Positions 17,698 through 31,200 of a DNA stretch of 64,000 nt are shown piece by piece; position 1 is the stretch's first letter; each line of letters opens with the position of its first letter. The stretch is from positions 1 through 64,000 of the forward strand of contig CAUYUJ010017647.1 of NCBI GenBank assembly GCA_963575745.1, given 5' to 3'. Under the pieces are notes generated by a model. The model was not told the DNA's origin and ran no database searches. It was given only the letters and a program-made list of their open reading frames with translations. The position numbers and the translations under genes are program-made. The stretch comes from Prorocentrum cordatum. Its lineage: Eukaryota > Sar > Dinophyceae > Prorocentrales > Prorocentraceae.

Positions 17698-20600
17698 ATG
17701 GCTCTCGCTACTCTCGCGGCAGGCACACTCAATGTTGCGAGAGCTGGGCGGCTCGAGTCTCGGGCATACGCTATTCTACGAGCACTACATGGGGTAGGCT
17801 TAAATGTTGTGGCTTTGCAAGAATGTCAAAACGTTGACTTCAATGACACCTTAATTCAGCGTCTGGGGTGGGATGCTGTTTCAAAAAGTACTTGCATGCG
17901 GGCAGTGGTGCTTCTCAAACGTCGCCACCTGCCCCACGTGATATGCTCTTATCAAGCAGATCGAGTTGCGATGATTGTTCATCGATCGGGAGTTTGTTTC
18001 ACTAGCGCTTATTTTGCTGATGCGTCTCATCCAGACGCTCCAGAGATATGCAGACGGATACTGCATGATGTACGCCGCCTGCATCGACAGGCTCAGGCCA
18101 ACCATGGCCACCACTTTCGCTTGTTGCTTGCTTGTGATGCCAATGTGGAGCTCACGCCAGAGTTGGAGGTAGATGGGAGGAGGGTGACGGGACCAGGACT
18201 CAGAAGACCGAGGGAGAGGGGACTTGGTCGGAACGGGGCCATTGATTTGGAGGACAGGAGGGCCAAGGAGGTGTGTATGAAGGACCAGATTGAGGAGTTC
18301 TTGGAGGAGGAGGAGCTGGCTGCGATCAACACTTTTGAAGCACGGGTCCCGACCTACTGGCACTTTGGTGAGAGCGAGCCCACAAAGGTCTTAGATTACA
18401 TCTTGGCGCCCAGGCAGTGGACAGTAAAAGATCTCTCGTACAGTTGGTTGCAGGACGGGCGCGTGGCACGTTTGAGCGATCATGCAGTGATCAAAACCCT
18501 GTTGGCCCCAAGGGAACCCCAGGAGATGTACCGACACCAGGTTGTTCGGCCACGCGTCACGGCACGCCGGGCATTCGAGTCCCACAGAGAGGAGTTCTGT
18601 TTCAGAGCGTTGGTGGACATTGGTATTGAGGCCACACGCCCTGAGGAGATCGCGAAGTCTTTACATCAGCATGCGTTGCCTTTGCTCAACCCGCCTTCCT
18701 CTGCGCATCGTGCACATGCTAAGTCCAAAGAGCTAGCAGATCTTCAGCATCAGTATCGTGGAGCCCGTGGGAATCGTGATGAGAGAAAGCGCCTGAGGGA
18801 ACTTATGAGGCCCCTGGTCAATGCAGATAGGCGTAGTGAGATCGAGTATACCTTCGCGAACCCTCGCAAAAGCAAGAAAGTGAATGCCAAGTCTCTGAAG
18901 ATCGACGGGGAGATGACGGAGGATCGTAAGAGGTGGGTGGAGGAGGGGATGAAGCAGCACAGCTTGAACACGATGACGAGCGAAGAGGAGAGGATGAGGA
19001 ACAGCGAGCTGGTATCAGACTTACGACGACGTGCACGAGCAGCTAGGGCACGCAGCAGCAGCAGCACGATGCACGACATGCGCATGCAGCTCACGATGGG
19101 GGTGGTGAACGAAGCACGTGCACGATTGAGATCTGGCAAGAGCTGCGGTCCTGATGGGGTCAGCGTGGAGCTCTTGAAGGCTTTGGCGTGGCGAGCTGTT
19201 CGCCAGATCTTCCATGTGTTTCGGGATATCTTTGATGGTCATCGTCGGTCACCTGATTGCTGGAGAGAGGTACTCATCACGCTGATGCCCAAGCTTGTGA
19301 ATCTAGATTCGCTCACACAAACACGCAATATAGTTGTACAGAACACGTTAGGAAAGTGGTACCTCACCTGTGTTACTATCCTTATCGAGAGGCATGCTGA
19401 ACAGTACATGGGGCGATTGGGCTTGTATGGATTCGCACAGGATCGGAGGACGTGGGAAGTAGCGGGACCCCTAAGGCCATCTCACAGCATGCGAGCGTAT
19501 GGGGGAAAGATAGGAAAGCGTTCTTCTGTTCATGTGATATAGCACGAGCCTTCGACCATGTTAAGCTCACTACCTTGGCACGCGCGATGCACATGCTTAA
19601 CATACCAGTACAGCTACAATATGCTATGATCGAGCCCTTAACTGACACGACGGGCACGCTCATGTTCGAGGGCCTGGAGTTAGGTGGGGTACGATGGGAT
19701 CGCTCTCTCAGAGCGGGGGGTACCGAATCTCCGCTGTGCTTTAACTTGGTGGTGTTGGCCATGTGGGCGGAGGTCATAGAGCGGTGGGATAACGAACGTA
19801 TAGGTGTGGAGATCCCGTACAGCAACATGCACGACGTGACGCGCGCACATATTTACAATCATGCGATATGGGCAGATAACATATATCTCGTGGCCAGTAC
19901 ATCGGCTCAGATGCAGCTGATGATCAACACACTTACTCACGCTTTACGTACATGGGAACTAGAGTGGAAGTCAGATTCACTTGAATCGATGGTGGTGGGC
20001 GACCGCGATACCACTACTTTCTTTGCTGATATCCAGGGGGTGCAGGTCCCATTCAAGTCAGTCTCTCAGCTGAATGTGTTGGGAACGGTCGTCTCGCAGC
20101 AGTACGGGGGCACGCACGAAGACATACAATTTCGGGTTGAGTGTGCACGACGCGCGTTTTATGGGCAAGCTAAGTATTATCGTTGTCGTGCTCTCCCTCT
20201 TCGTAAGCGGTATCGACGGTATCAGAGCCTGGTACAGAGTGTATTAGCATACGGTCTGGATACATGTACGCTGGACCCTGAAGGTGTTCGATTGCTTCAT
20301 ACCTTTGAGGGCAGATGCCTACTGGCCATGCATTGTCGACGGAAGCCTGCGGGACAAAGATGGGAGGTCTGGAAGCCCGACATGCTTGACACAGCGAGGG
20401 CTTCTTTCTGCTCGCTGGGATTTCCTAGCATCGTCCAGATCGTGGCGTGGAAGAGTTGGAGTGTCGCGCATTCGGTCAGCACGGTTTATGGCAATTTTGA
20501 CTTCACAAATCCTGGGCCTCCCCGGTGGAGAGGCCCAGGTTCAGGAGTAAATTGTGAGGATGGGGTCTCGAGCGGCTCCCAGCACAATGATGGCGCCGAC

Positions 20601-21719
20601 GGCCGACGTGTTGCACGCAAGATTGAGCCACATCCTGATACCACGAGACGTGCATTTGTTGATTCTCGCACGGCACTGCTTTGTACACACAAGACTTGGG
20701 AAGCGCACCGCATGGCCCTCACAGAAAGTCTCCGCTGTCATGGAGATCGTAGGCGCGCCTCTGAAGGCAAACGGCTGCGTGCTGGAGGGGATAGTGTCGG
20801 GCAGCGGACTTGGCAGTACCCGTACATACAGATTCATGGGGATGAATGGTGGGAGACCTTCCGACCAGGATATGCCACATTTCTGCAGACATGGGAAGCA
20901 CTTTTACGCACGTATGGTAGGCCTAAGATATTCGAGTACTTCTGCACAAATTGGAAACATGTACCAGGAGAAGTTGTTGGGAGAGAATGTAAGGAGGGAA
21001 CAGGAAGGAACGAGGAGGCGACGGAGGAGGAGAACATGAAACAAGCAAGACGTTTGGCGATCATCAATGAACGGGAAGCCGTGTTTGATATTATGTCGAA
21101 CGGAGTTGGCATTGAGATCAAGGGAGACTCTTTGCTGGTTCAGAGCTGGCTTACGGGGCGTTGGCGTTGTCACAATCGTGCATATCGTGAGCGTGTACAC
21201 AGGTGTGTCAACGACATGTACGCACTTAGCTTATCACACCGAGCACGGGCATCGAACGTTGGGCGAGACATATTTGTACATGAATTTCGTGAAGCAAACA
21301 CCCGAGCAGACGAACTTACTCATTTGGCCAGAGATGGCCACACATTTCATCATAACTATTGCCATCGATATCCTTTCGAACGAGACTCTTTAAAGGTAGT
21401 CGCCTGTCGTGGAGGGTACGACGGGGGAGTGTGCAGCAAGGGCAGTGCGTGCGGTTACTGGATGCAGATTGGCTATCTCAACATGTCTTCGCGGGCGTCC
21501 CGGCATGGAGTGTATTCTACACGATACTCCCCTTACCCGACCTCTTCTCCTCTACATTATCATGCTGACACACCGTTGATTTGGAGAGACGCTGCGGCTG
21601 CTGCTTGGTTGGAGCCAGGCGCCACGATCACCGAATGTGAGTTGTCCGCTGCCGAAGCATTGACACGTGCCATACGCATACAGCTTCAGCAATTTGATGA
21701 CAGCGATTTTGCTTCTTGA
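17698..21719 (+). CDS. E2 ORF2: EEP endonuclease, reverse transcriptase, permuted RNase H (one frame break)
   Basis: ATG 17698 begins MALATLAAGTLNVARAG. Endonuclease motifs: LNV, LQECQN, CDANVEL, LDYI, LSDH (Asp at 18478). Reverse transcriptase: GKSCGPDGV, motif A CDIARAFDHV (Asp 19536), motif B RAGGTESPLCFN, motif C IWADN (19869-19880). The reading frame slips once near 19464-19471 in GGGACCCC: the first frame runs to 19542 and the second is open 19452-21719. E1 shows equal spacing across this point, so one base, perhaps a C, is missing. The RNase H halves are swapped: GDSLLVQSW (Asp 21126), REANTRAD (Asp 21309), then YDGGVCSKG (Asp 21420) and CELSAAEAL (Glu 21639). Linker FEGRCLLAM is shared with E1 and E3. 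The frame break may be real decay or a homopolymer error. Confidence 0.8.
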
Positions 21720-21854
21720 TGGTGTGTTATCCCTCCGCCCTCCTGGGCTCGGGAATCATTTTCAAGATTAGCCAAGTTACATGACACCTCAGCCCGCCTC
21801 CGTGGGTAGGTGCTCGTTTCACTGCTGCTCAAATGCCTAGCTGCGTAGCTGACA

Positions 21855-21889
21855 CGGGCTGCGCTGAAGACCAGCGCCTCGCCAGCCCG
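21855..21889 (+). other. E2 3' stem-loop
   Basis: CGGGCT...AGCCCG forms the outer stem and GCGCT...AGCGC an inner stem. It lies directly before the terminal CGTAAACACAAAA of the element. Confidence 0.5.
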
Positions 21890-21902
21890 CGTAAACACAA
21901 AA

Positions 21903-23497
21903 ACCTGGTTGACGGTTCACCGCCGGTTCCCATTCCGGGGCGCTGGAGAGCTAGTTGGCAAGGAAAATCGAGGAATTCCAGCGCGGGATGGAGCTAGTTG
22001 GCCCAGCCGGCCGAGGCGGACAATGTGACAACTCTTGGGTGGTTTTGCGAAAATTTGAAAGATATTTGATCATTTATTTTGAACAAGCATATTTTTACGC
22101 CGAGCATTGGCATATGAACTTCTCTCTGACAGCAGCTCAGCTCTCTCGATGCATTTTTGCATGAGTTGACTTCCGGGAACTGAGCGAATATGAACATCGA
22201 AAAAATCGAATTTCAAGATTTTCGAAAAATCCTTATTTTTTGATTCTCTGTCGATTCTCTGCACTCTTACTAGTGAGAGGAGCTCTACGAGGTTCCCGGC
22301 GGTGACTAGGTTGACGGTTCACCGCCGGCGCCAGTCCGGGGCGCTGGAGAGCTAGTTGGCAAGGAAAATCTCGACGGACCTTTTGCTGACTTTTGGTCGG
22401 TTGAAAATTTGGTTCTCAAAATTCAACAATTCGTTTGAGCTCTAGTATTTTTTCCCGTGATATTCGATCTTATTCCCGCTCGCCATCTTGATATCAGCTC
22501 GATCGGGTACCTTTTACTGCCAAAAAGCAGGCAGGCGGGATCGGCCGTTTCGAGTCATCTTGTCACGCGGTGTCGGTTTTCTCAAGATAACTCGAGCTTC
22601 AGAACAGGCAAAGAGCTGGTAAGCAGCTAATCGGTTCAGAATGATCAGGCGCGTTCGGCTGTTGAAGCCAGAGGTCTGAATTCGGTCTGTTAGCCGAGCT
22701 AGGTGCGGAAACCTATTCGTATTATTCGAGTCATCTTGACAGACGCTCTCGGTTTTCTGTACTGAACTACAGGACAGCTAAAGAGCCGCTACGTACAGAA
22801 TCTGATTCAGAATCATCAGTGGCCGTTGTCTGTTGAATGCAGAGCTCTGAACTCGGTCTGTTGCCCGATCTAGAATCGCGAAACTATTCGTATTGTTCGA
22901 GTCGCTTGCGAGATACTGTCGGTTCTCTGCACTTAACTCGGGCTGTAGGGGGGCTGCATGGCTGGTAATCATTGTAATCGATTCGAAGACATCAGGCGCG
23001 TTCGCCTGCGGAATCCAGAGCTCCGACCTCGGTCTGTTGCCCGAACTAGGTCCGCGAAACTATTCGTATTGTTCGAGTCATCCTGAGAGATGCTGTCGGT
23101 GTCCTGCACTTAACTCGGCCGCAGGGGGGGCTGCAGGGCTGGTAATCACAGGGATCGATTCAGAGACATCAGACGCGTCCGCCTGTCGCATGCAGAGGTC
23201 TGAACTCGGTCTGATGCTCGAGCTAGGTGTGCCAAACTATTCGTATTGTTCGAGTCATCTTGAGAGGTGCTGTCGATTTACGCACGTAGCTCGGGCTGTA
23301 GGAGAGCTACAGAGCTCGTACAGAAGACAATCGAGAAGCATCGGCGGCGTCCGTCTTTTGCATCCGAGAGATCTCAAATTGCCTGGGCTGAAAAATTATT
23401 TTTTCTGTGTAATTTCTTTCGACATTATATGTTGTCAGGAAGCTCTACGAGTCCCCCGGCGGTAAGAAAGGTTGACGGTTTACCGCCGGCGCCCAGT
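21903..23497 (+). repeat. Hairpin right arm, spacers, satellite array
   Basis: The right hairpin arm starts ACCTGGTTGACGG (21903-21934). A stub of spacer A, a spacer B and a type-B hairpin (22279-22335) follow. Spacer A (22336-22545) and five monomers end in the special terminal monomer and a type-A hairpin at 23436-23497. The frame open at 22893-23465 follows the 59-codon monomer period. Confidence 0.85.
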
Positions 23498-24608
23498 ACC
23501 TCGTAGAGCTCTTCGTTGTCGATGAGCCAGAGGAATTCCGGCGCAGGGTGGAGCTAGTTGGCCCAGCCGGCCGAGGCGGATTTTTCTGTGTAATTTCTTT
23601 CGAAATTATACTTGATAGCTTCCAAAACCCGGAGAGCGAAGACGCCCTCGGTGACGGAAATCTTTCCTGGAGAGCTCTGGGGGGCCCTCTGCAGCTCTGC
23701 TGAAGCGCTGCCAGGAACGCTTCCATGCATTCCTGCACGCGTGCAGGTTGAACCCTTTAGCTCTCAGCGAGCTCTCCGGGAATGTTGTCAGGAAGCTCTA
23801 CGAGTCCCCCGGCGGTAACAAAGATTGACGGTTTACCGCCGGCGCCCAGTTGGCCCAGCCGGCCGAGGCGGACAATGTGGCAACTTTTGGGTAGTTTTGC
23901 AAATATTTGAAAGATATTTGATAATTCATTTTGAGAAAGCAGCTTCTTCGCACCTGTAGACAACGTTGAGAGCCTCTGCGTCTCAATATGAGCGCTGAAG
24001 GCGCACTTTTACTATTAAAACACTTGGCGCAACCAACTTTTTATCGACATAAAATAATTGAAGAGTCAATTTTTCGACAAATGCCTCGAGAAGCTCTCTC
24101 CTTCGACTCTTAGCAATCTCACGCGTGAAAAGAGCTCTACGAGGTTCCCGGCGGAGACCAGGTTGACGGTTCACCGCCAGTGCCTGTGGACGCTACCAAA
24201 GTTCCGGGACGCTGGAGAGCTAGTACCTCGTAGAGCTCTTCGGCAAAGAGCTAAGAGGAATTCGGGCGCAGATTGGAGCTAGTTGGCCAGGCCGACCAAA
24301 AGAGAGAATGTGGTAACCTGGTTTTCTTCACTTTATTCAAAATTTCGAAGTTCATTTTGAGAAGTCAGATTTTCATTCCCTGTAGTAAGCTATGGCGCAC
24401 CTCCTAGTAAATTTGTCATGTCTCTAGGGCAGTATTACTATCAAAACACTGAAGGAACCGCCTTTGGATGGAACCCCGATTTCCATGGCAACCAGAATCG
24501 TGATTTTTCGAGTTTTTCGGCTTTCAGAAGCGTCCTTCATGTGTTCCGAGGAACGCATTGCTGGGAAAGAGCTCTACGGGGTGCCCGGCGGTAACTTGGT
24601 TGACGGGT
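23498..24608 (+). repeat. Mixed block with inverted MITE-like copy and three hairpins
   Basis: An inverted arm ACCTCGTAGAGCTC follows the previous hairpin. A copy of the CCCGGAGAGC element in reverse orientation lies at 23628-23780. A type-A hairpin (23789-23850), spacer B, a type-B hairpin (24129-24184), a spacer-B variant, and a decayed partial hairpin (24567-24608, CCGGCGGTAACTTGGTTGACGG) follow. No gene seen. Confidence 0.8.
23628..23780 (-). mobile_element. MITE-like palindromic element, inverted and shortened copy
   Basis: It starts CCCGGAGAGC and ends GCTCTCCGGG, with an internal match in reverse orientation to the copies at 38.2-39.4 kb, including part of the central palindrome (CCTGCACGCGTGCAGG). 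At 153 bp it is about half the length of the full copy at 39116-39422. Confidence 0.65.
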
Positions 24609-27600
24609 ACATATCACTGCCAAAAAGCACACTGGTGGGATCGACTGTTTCGAGTCATCTTGATACGCGCTGTCGGTATATTGGATTGAACTCGAGATAC
24701 AGGACAGCTGCAGAGCTGGTAAGCACAGCTTATCGATTCGGAATCATGGGGCGTGTTTGTCTGTTCCAAGAGGTCTGAAATCGGTGTGCTGGCTGGGCTA
24801 TGCCTGCAAACCTGTTCGTGACAATCGAGTCCTCTTGACAGACGCTCTCGGTTTTCCGTGCTAAACTCGAGCTCTAGAGATGATACTTAAAGAAATCGAT
24901 TCAGAATCATCAGTCGCGTTTGTTTGTTGAATATAGCACTCTGAACTCGGACTGCTGTTCGATCTAGAATCGAGAAACTATTTGTATTGATCGAGTCATC
25001 TTGAGAAGTGCTCTCGGTTTCCTTCACTGAACTTGGGCTGCAGGATGACTACAGTGCTGGTGGCGCGTCTGCCCGTCGAATCCAGAGCTGGAGACTCGGT
25101 TTGCTGCCCAAACTAGCTCCGCGAAGCTATTCGTATTGTTCGAGTCATCCTGAGAGGTGCTGTCGGATTTCTGCACTTTAACTCGGGCTGTAGGGGGGCT
25201 GCAGGGCTGGTAATCACAGAATCGATTCGGAGACATCAACCGCGTCCGCCCCGCATTCAGAGGTCTGAAATTGGTCTGATAGTCGAGCTGTTTTGTCAAA
25301 CTATTTGTATTCTTCGAGTCATCTTGAGAGGTCCTGTCGATTTACGCACGTAACTCGGCCTGTAGGAGAGCTACAGAGCTCGTACAGGAGGCAATCCAGA
25401 AGCATCGGGGGCGTTCGGCTGTTGCATCGAGAGGTCTGAAATCGCTTGGAAACTATTCGTTCTTTGCAATTTTTCCCGACATGATATATTCTCAGGGAGC
25501 TCTACGAGTCCCGACCGTAAGAAAAGTTGACGGTTTACCGCGGGCGCCCAGTTTGGTTCGAAATTTAACAATACGTTTGAGCTCTGTTCCCGTGATATTC
25601 GATCTCATTCCCGCTCGCCATCTCGATCTCAGCTCGATCGGGTGAATATTACTATCGAAAAGCACTGTGGCGGGATCAACCGTTTCTAGTCATCTTGATG
25701 CGCGCTGACGGTTTTCTGAACACAACTCGAGCTTTCCGACAGCTACAGAACTGGTAAGCACAGCTAATCGATGTCGAATGATTAGGCGCGTTTGCATGTC
25801 GAATCTAGAGGTCTGAACTCAGTCTGCTAGCCGAGCTAGGTCCGCAAACCTATTCGTATTATTCCAGTCATCTTGACAGAAACTCTCGGTTCCTGAACTT
25901 AACTCGAGCTGTAGGACAGCTACAGAGCTGATAATTACAGAAATCGATTCAGAATCATCAGTTGCGTTTGTCTGTCGAATCCAGAGCTCTCAAATCGGTC
26001 TGCTGCCCCATCTAGAGTCGCGAAACTATTCGTATTGGTCGAGTCATCTTGAGAAGTGCTCTCTGTTTTCTTCACTCAACTCGCGCTGAGGGGGGCTAGA
26101 GTGCTGGTGGTCACAGGATTCGATTTGCAGACATCAGGCGCGTCCGCCTGTCGAATCCAGAGCTCGGAACTCGGTCTGCTGCCCGAATTAGGTCTGCGAA
26201 ACTACTGTATTGTTCGAGTCATTCTGAGAGGTGCTGTCGGTTTTCTGCACTGAACTCGGGCTGTAGGGGGGCTGCAGGGCTGGTAATGACAGAAGTCGAT
26301 TCGCAGACATCAGACGCGTCCGCCTGTCGCATTGAGAGGTCACAAAATGTTCACTATGAGTCGGGATGTTGTAGGTGCTGTCAGTTTTCTCAGCTTAAGT
26401 CGAGGTAGGAAGCTCTACGAGTCTCCCGGCGGTAACCAAGGTGACGGTTTACCGCCGGCGCCCAGTAATTCCGGGCGCTGGAGAGCTAGTTGGCAAGAAA
26501 AATTTCAACGGACATTTTGAGGAATTTTGGTTGGTTGAAAATTTTGTTCTCGAAATTCAACAATTCGTTTGAGCTCCTTTTTTTTTCCCGTGCTATTCGA
26601 TCTTATTCCCGCTCGCCATCTTGATCTCAGCTCGATTGGGTACCTTTTACTGCCAAAAAGCGTTCAGGCGGGATCGGCCGTTTCGAATCATCTTATCACG
26701 CGCTGTCGGTTTTCTCAAGATAACTCGAGCTTTATTTAGGACAGCTACAGAGCTGGTAAGCACAGCTAATCGATTGAGAATGATCAGGCGCGTTCGCCTG
26801 TTGAATCCAGAGGTCTAAACTCGGTCTGCTAGCCGAGCTAGGTCCGCAAACCTATTTGTATTATTCGAGTCATCTTGACAGACGCTCTCGATTTCTGTAC
26901 TTAACTCGAGATACAGGACACCTACAGAGCTGATGCGTACAGAATCTGATTCAGAATCATCAGTGGCCGTTCTCTGTTGAATCTAGAGCTCTGAACTCGG
27001 TCTGCTGCCCGATCTAGAATCGCGAAACTGTTCGTATTGTTTGAGTCATCTTGAGAGATGCTGTCGGTTCTCTGCACTTAACTCGGGCTGTGGGGGGGCT
27101 GCATGGCTGGTAATGACTGGAATCGATTCGGAGACATCAGGTGCTTCCACCTTTCGAATCCAGAGCTCTGAACTCTGTCTGCTGCCCGAACTAGGTCCGC
27201 GAAACTATTCGTATTGTTCGAGTCATCCTCAGAGGTGCTGTCGGTTTCCTGCACTTAACTCGGGCCCCAGGGGGGCTGCAGGGCTGGTAATCACAGGAAT
27301 CGATTCAGAGACATCAGACGCGTCCGCCTGTCGCATGCAGAGGTCTGAACTTGGTCTGATACTCGAGCTAGGTTTCCCACACTATTCGTATTGTTCGAGT
27401 CATCTTGAGGTGCTGTCGATTTTCGCACGTGAGTCGGCCTGTAGGAGAGCTACAGAGCTCGTACAGAAGACAATCCAGAAGCATCGGGGGCGTTCGGCTT
27501 TTGCATCCGAGAGGTCTGAAATTGCTTGGGCTGAAAGAATATTTTTTCGGTGTATTTTTTTTCGACATTGCATGTTGTCAGGAAGCTCTACGAGTCCCAC

Positions 27601-27640
27601 GGCGGTAACAAAGGTTGACGGTTTACCGCCGGCGCCCAGT
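24609..27640 (+). repeat. Three satellite arrays with type-A hairpins
   Basis: Monomers 24609-25494 end in a damaged hairpin (25495-25552, CCGACCGTAA paired with TTACCGCGGG). Spacer A and monomers then lead to a type-A hairpin at 26407-26465, with one loop base missing. Spacer A and five monomers lead to a type-A hairpin at 27580-27640. The frame open at 27041-27670 has the 59-codon period and crosses the hairpin, so I do not call it a gene. Confidence 0.85.
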
Positions 27641-28222
27641 TGGCCCACCCGTCCAGAAAGGACAATGTGACAACTTTTGGGTGGTTTTGCGAATATTTGA
27701 AAGATATTTGACCATTCATTTTGAGAAACCAGATTTTTCGCACCTGTGGACGACTATGAGGGTCTCTGCGTCATAATATGAGCTCTCTAGGTGCACTTTT
27801 ACTATCAAAACACTTGGCGAAACCCACTTTATGTCGACCTGGAAAAAATCAAATTTTCTCTTTTCCGAGAAATGCTTCCAGAAACTCTTTCTTTTCATGC
27901 TGAGCATTCTTACGTTTTCAAGGAGCTCTACGAGGTTCCCGGCGGTGACCAGGTTGACGGTTCACCGCCGGCGCCAGTACCTCGTAGAGCTCTTCGGCAA
28001 GATGAGCTAAGAGGAATTCGGGCGCAGGGTAGAGCTAGTTGGCCGACCCGAGCTTAAGAGACAATGTGACGACTTGGAGTCGTTTTTTTTATCTTTGTGT
28101 GAAACAACTCGTAGAGCTTCCCTTAGCTAGTGACTCGTAGAGCTTCCCTAAGCTAGCAGCTGGAAGCTTAAGAGTAACTCGTAGAGCTTCCCTGAGCAAG
28201 TTATTGCTGGAAGCTTAAGAAT
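27641..28222 (+). repeat. Spacer B, type-B hairpin with both arm types
   Basis: Spacer B ends in a type-B hairpin at 27920-27978. GGAGCTCTACGAGGT before it and ACCTCGTAGAGCTC after it (27978-27991) form an outer stem, so this copy shows the full double foldback. Three arms with GTAGAGCTTCCC stand at 28105-28222; each can itself fold (AGCTTCC...GGAAGCT). Confidence 0.8.
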
Positions 28223-31200
28223 AATTCCGGCGCGCTGGAGAGCTAGTTGGCAAGAAAAATCTCGACGGACATTTTGAGGAGTTTTGGTCGGTTGAAAATT
28301 TTGTTTTCGAAATTCAACAATTCGTTAGAGCTCTAGTATTTTTTCCCGTGATATTCGATCTCATTCCCGCTCGCCGTCTTGATCTCAGCTCGATGGGGGT
28401 ACCTTTTACTGCCAAAAAGCGTCCAGGCGGGATCGGCTGTTTCGGGTCAGCTTGTCACGTGGTGACGGTTTTCTCAAGATAACTCGAGCTTCAAGACAGC
28501 TACAGAGCTGGTAAGCACAGCTAATCGATTCAGAATGATCAGGCGCGTTCGCCTGTTGAACCCAGAGGTCTGAACTCGGTCTGCTAGCCGAGCTAGATCC
28601 GCAAACCTATTCGTATTATTCGAGTCATCTTGACAGACGCTCTCGGTTTTCTGTACTTAACTCGAGCTACAGAACAGCTACAGAGTTGATATGTACAGAA
28701 CCTGATTCAAAATCATCAGTGGCCGTTGTCTCTTGAATCCAGAGCTCTGAACTCGGTCTGCTGTCCGATCTAGAATCGCGAAACTATTCGTAGTGTTCGA
28801 GTCATCTTGAGAGATGCTGTCGGTTCTCTGCACTTAACTCGGGATGTATAGGGGCTGCATGGCTGGTAATCACTGGAATGGATTCGGAACATCAGGCACG
28901 TCCGCCTTTCGAATCCAGAGTTCCGAACTCATTCTGCTGCCCGAACTAGGTTCGCGAAACTATTCGTATTTTTCGAGTCATCCTGAGAGGTGCTGTCGGT
29001 TTCCTGCACTTAACTCGGGCTGTAGGGGGGGGGTGCAGTGCTGGTAATCACAGGAATCGATTCAGAGACATCAGACGCGTCCGCCTGTCGCATGCAGAGG
29101 TCTGAACTCGGTCTGATACTCGAGCTAGGTGTGCCAAACTATTCGTATTGTTCGAGTCATCTTGAGAGGTGCTGTCGATTTACGCACGTAACTTGGGCTG
29201 TAGGAGAGCTACAGAGCTCGTACAGAAGACAATCGAGAAGCATCGGGGGCGTTCGGCTGTTGCATCCGAGAGGTTTGAAATTGCTTGGGCCGAAAACTTT
29301 TTTTTCGGTGTAATTTTTTTCGACATTGTATGTTGTCAGGAAGCTCTACGAGTCCCCCGGCGGTAACAAAGGTTGACGGTTTACCGCCGGCGCCCAGTAA
29401 TTCGGACGCACTGGCGGGCTAGTTGGCTCGAAAAATCTCGACGGAACTTTTGCTGACTTTTGGTCGGTTGAAAATTTTGTTCTCGAAATTCAACCATTGG
29501 TTAGTGCTCTAGTATTTTTTCCCTTGATATTCGATCTTATTCCCGCTCGCCATCTTGATCTCAGCTCGATCGGGTGAATATTACTATCGAAAAGCACTGT
29601 GGCGGGATCGGCCGTTTCGAGTCATCTTGATACGCGCTGACGGTTTTCTGAACATAACTCGAGCTTTAGGACAGCTACAGAGCTGGTAAGCACTGCTAAT
29701 CGATGTAGAATGATTAGGCGCGTTCGCCTGTTGAATCCAGAGGTCTGAACTCGGTCTGTTCGCCGAGCTAGGTCCGCAAACCTATTCGTATTATTCGAGT
29801 CATCTTGACATGCGCTCTCGGTTTTCTGAACTTAACTCGAGCTGTAGGACAGCTACAGAGCTGATACTTACAGAAACCGATTCAGAATTATCAGTTGCGT
29901 TTGTCTGTCGAATCCAGAGCTCTGAACTCGGTCTGCTGCCCGATCTAGAATCGCGAAACTATTCGTATTGGTCGAGTCATCTTGAGAAGTGCTCTCGGTT
30001 TTCTTCGCTCAACTCGCGCTGAGGGGGGCTACAGTGCTTGTTGTCACAGGAATCGATTTGGAGACATCAGGCGCGTCCGCCTGTCGAATCCAGAGCTCGG
30101 AACTCGGTCTGCTGCCCAAATCAGGTCTGCGAAACTATTGTATTGTTCGAATCATCCTGAGAGGTGCTGTCGGTTTTCTGCACTTAACTCGGGCTGTAGG
30201 GGGGCTGCAGGGCTGGTAATGACAGAAGTCGATTCGCAGACATCAGACGCGTCCGCCTGTCGCATTCAGAGGTCAAAAAATATTCACTATGAGTCGGAAT
30301 GTTGGTAGATGCTGTCGGTTTTTCTCAACTTAAGTCGAGCTAGGAAGCTCTACGAGTCTCCCGGCGGTAACCAAGGTTGACGGTTTACCGCCGGCGCCCA
30401 GTTGCTGGAAGCTTAAGAGTAATTCCGGCGCGCTGGAGAGCTAGTTGGCAAGAAAAATTTCGACGGAACTTTTGCTGACTTTTGCTCAGTTGAAAATTTT
30501 GTTTTCGAAATTTGACCATTCGTTTGAGCTCTAGTATTTTTTCCCGTGATATTCGATCTTATTCCCGCTCGCCATCTCGATCTCAGGTCGATCGGGTGAA
30601 TATTACTATCGAAAAGCACTGTGGCGGGATCGGCCGTTTCGAGTCATCTTGATACGCGCTGTCGGTATATTGGACTTAAGTTGAGATTCAGGACAGCTAC
30701 AGAGCTCATTATCACAGAAATCGATTGCGAATCATCAGGGGCGTTCGTCTGTTCCATCCAGAGGTCTGAACTCGGTCTGCTGCACGAGCTAGGTTCGCGA
30801 AAGTATTCGTATTATTCGAGTCATCTTGAGAGGTGCTGTCAGTTTTCTGCACTTAACTCGGGCTGTAGGGGGGCTACAGGGCTCTTACTCACAGGAATCG
30901 ATTCGGAGAGATCAGACGCGTCCGCCTGCCAAATCCAGAGCTCAGAACTCGGTGTGCTGCCCGAGCAATGTCCGCAAAACTATTCGTGTTCTTCGAGTCA
31001 TCTTGAGAGGTGCTGTCCCTTTTCTGCATTAAAATCGAGCTGTGAAGGGGGCTGCGGGGCTGGTAATCACTGGAATCGATTCGGAGACATCAGTCGCGTC
31101 CGCCTGTCGCATTCAGAGCTCTGAACTCGATCTGCTGCCCAAGCTAGATACGCGAAACTATTCGTATTGTTCGAGTCGTCTTCAGAGGTGCTCTCGGTTC

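Larger units (their letters stand above)
16307..21902 (+). mobile_element. E2: non-LTR retrotransposon of a second family
   Basis: About 5.6 kb with the same plan as E1: leader, ORF1 (16552-17673), ORF2 (17698-21719, one frame break), a 3' stem-loop at 21855-21889, then AAACACAAAA. The 3' end joins the hairpin loop at ACCTGGTTGACGG, the same place as E1. The 5' end instead joins spacer B just after AAAGGAG, before where the hairpin arm should start. About 25 bp of target are therefore missing and there is no duplication. The 5' border is placed by comparison with other spacer-B copies and may be off by a few bases. Confidence 0.85.

Noticed and set aside
27920-27995. Integron attC site
   Set aside because: Nested imperfect palindromes with units between them recall attC, but GTTRRRY core sites are missing, no integrase is seen, and the setting is eukaryotic.
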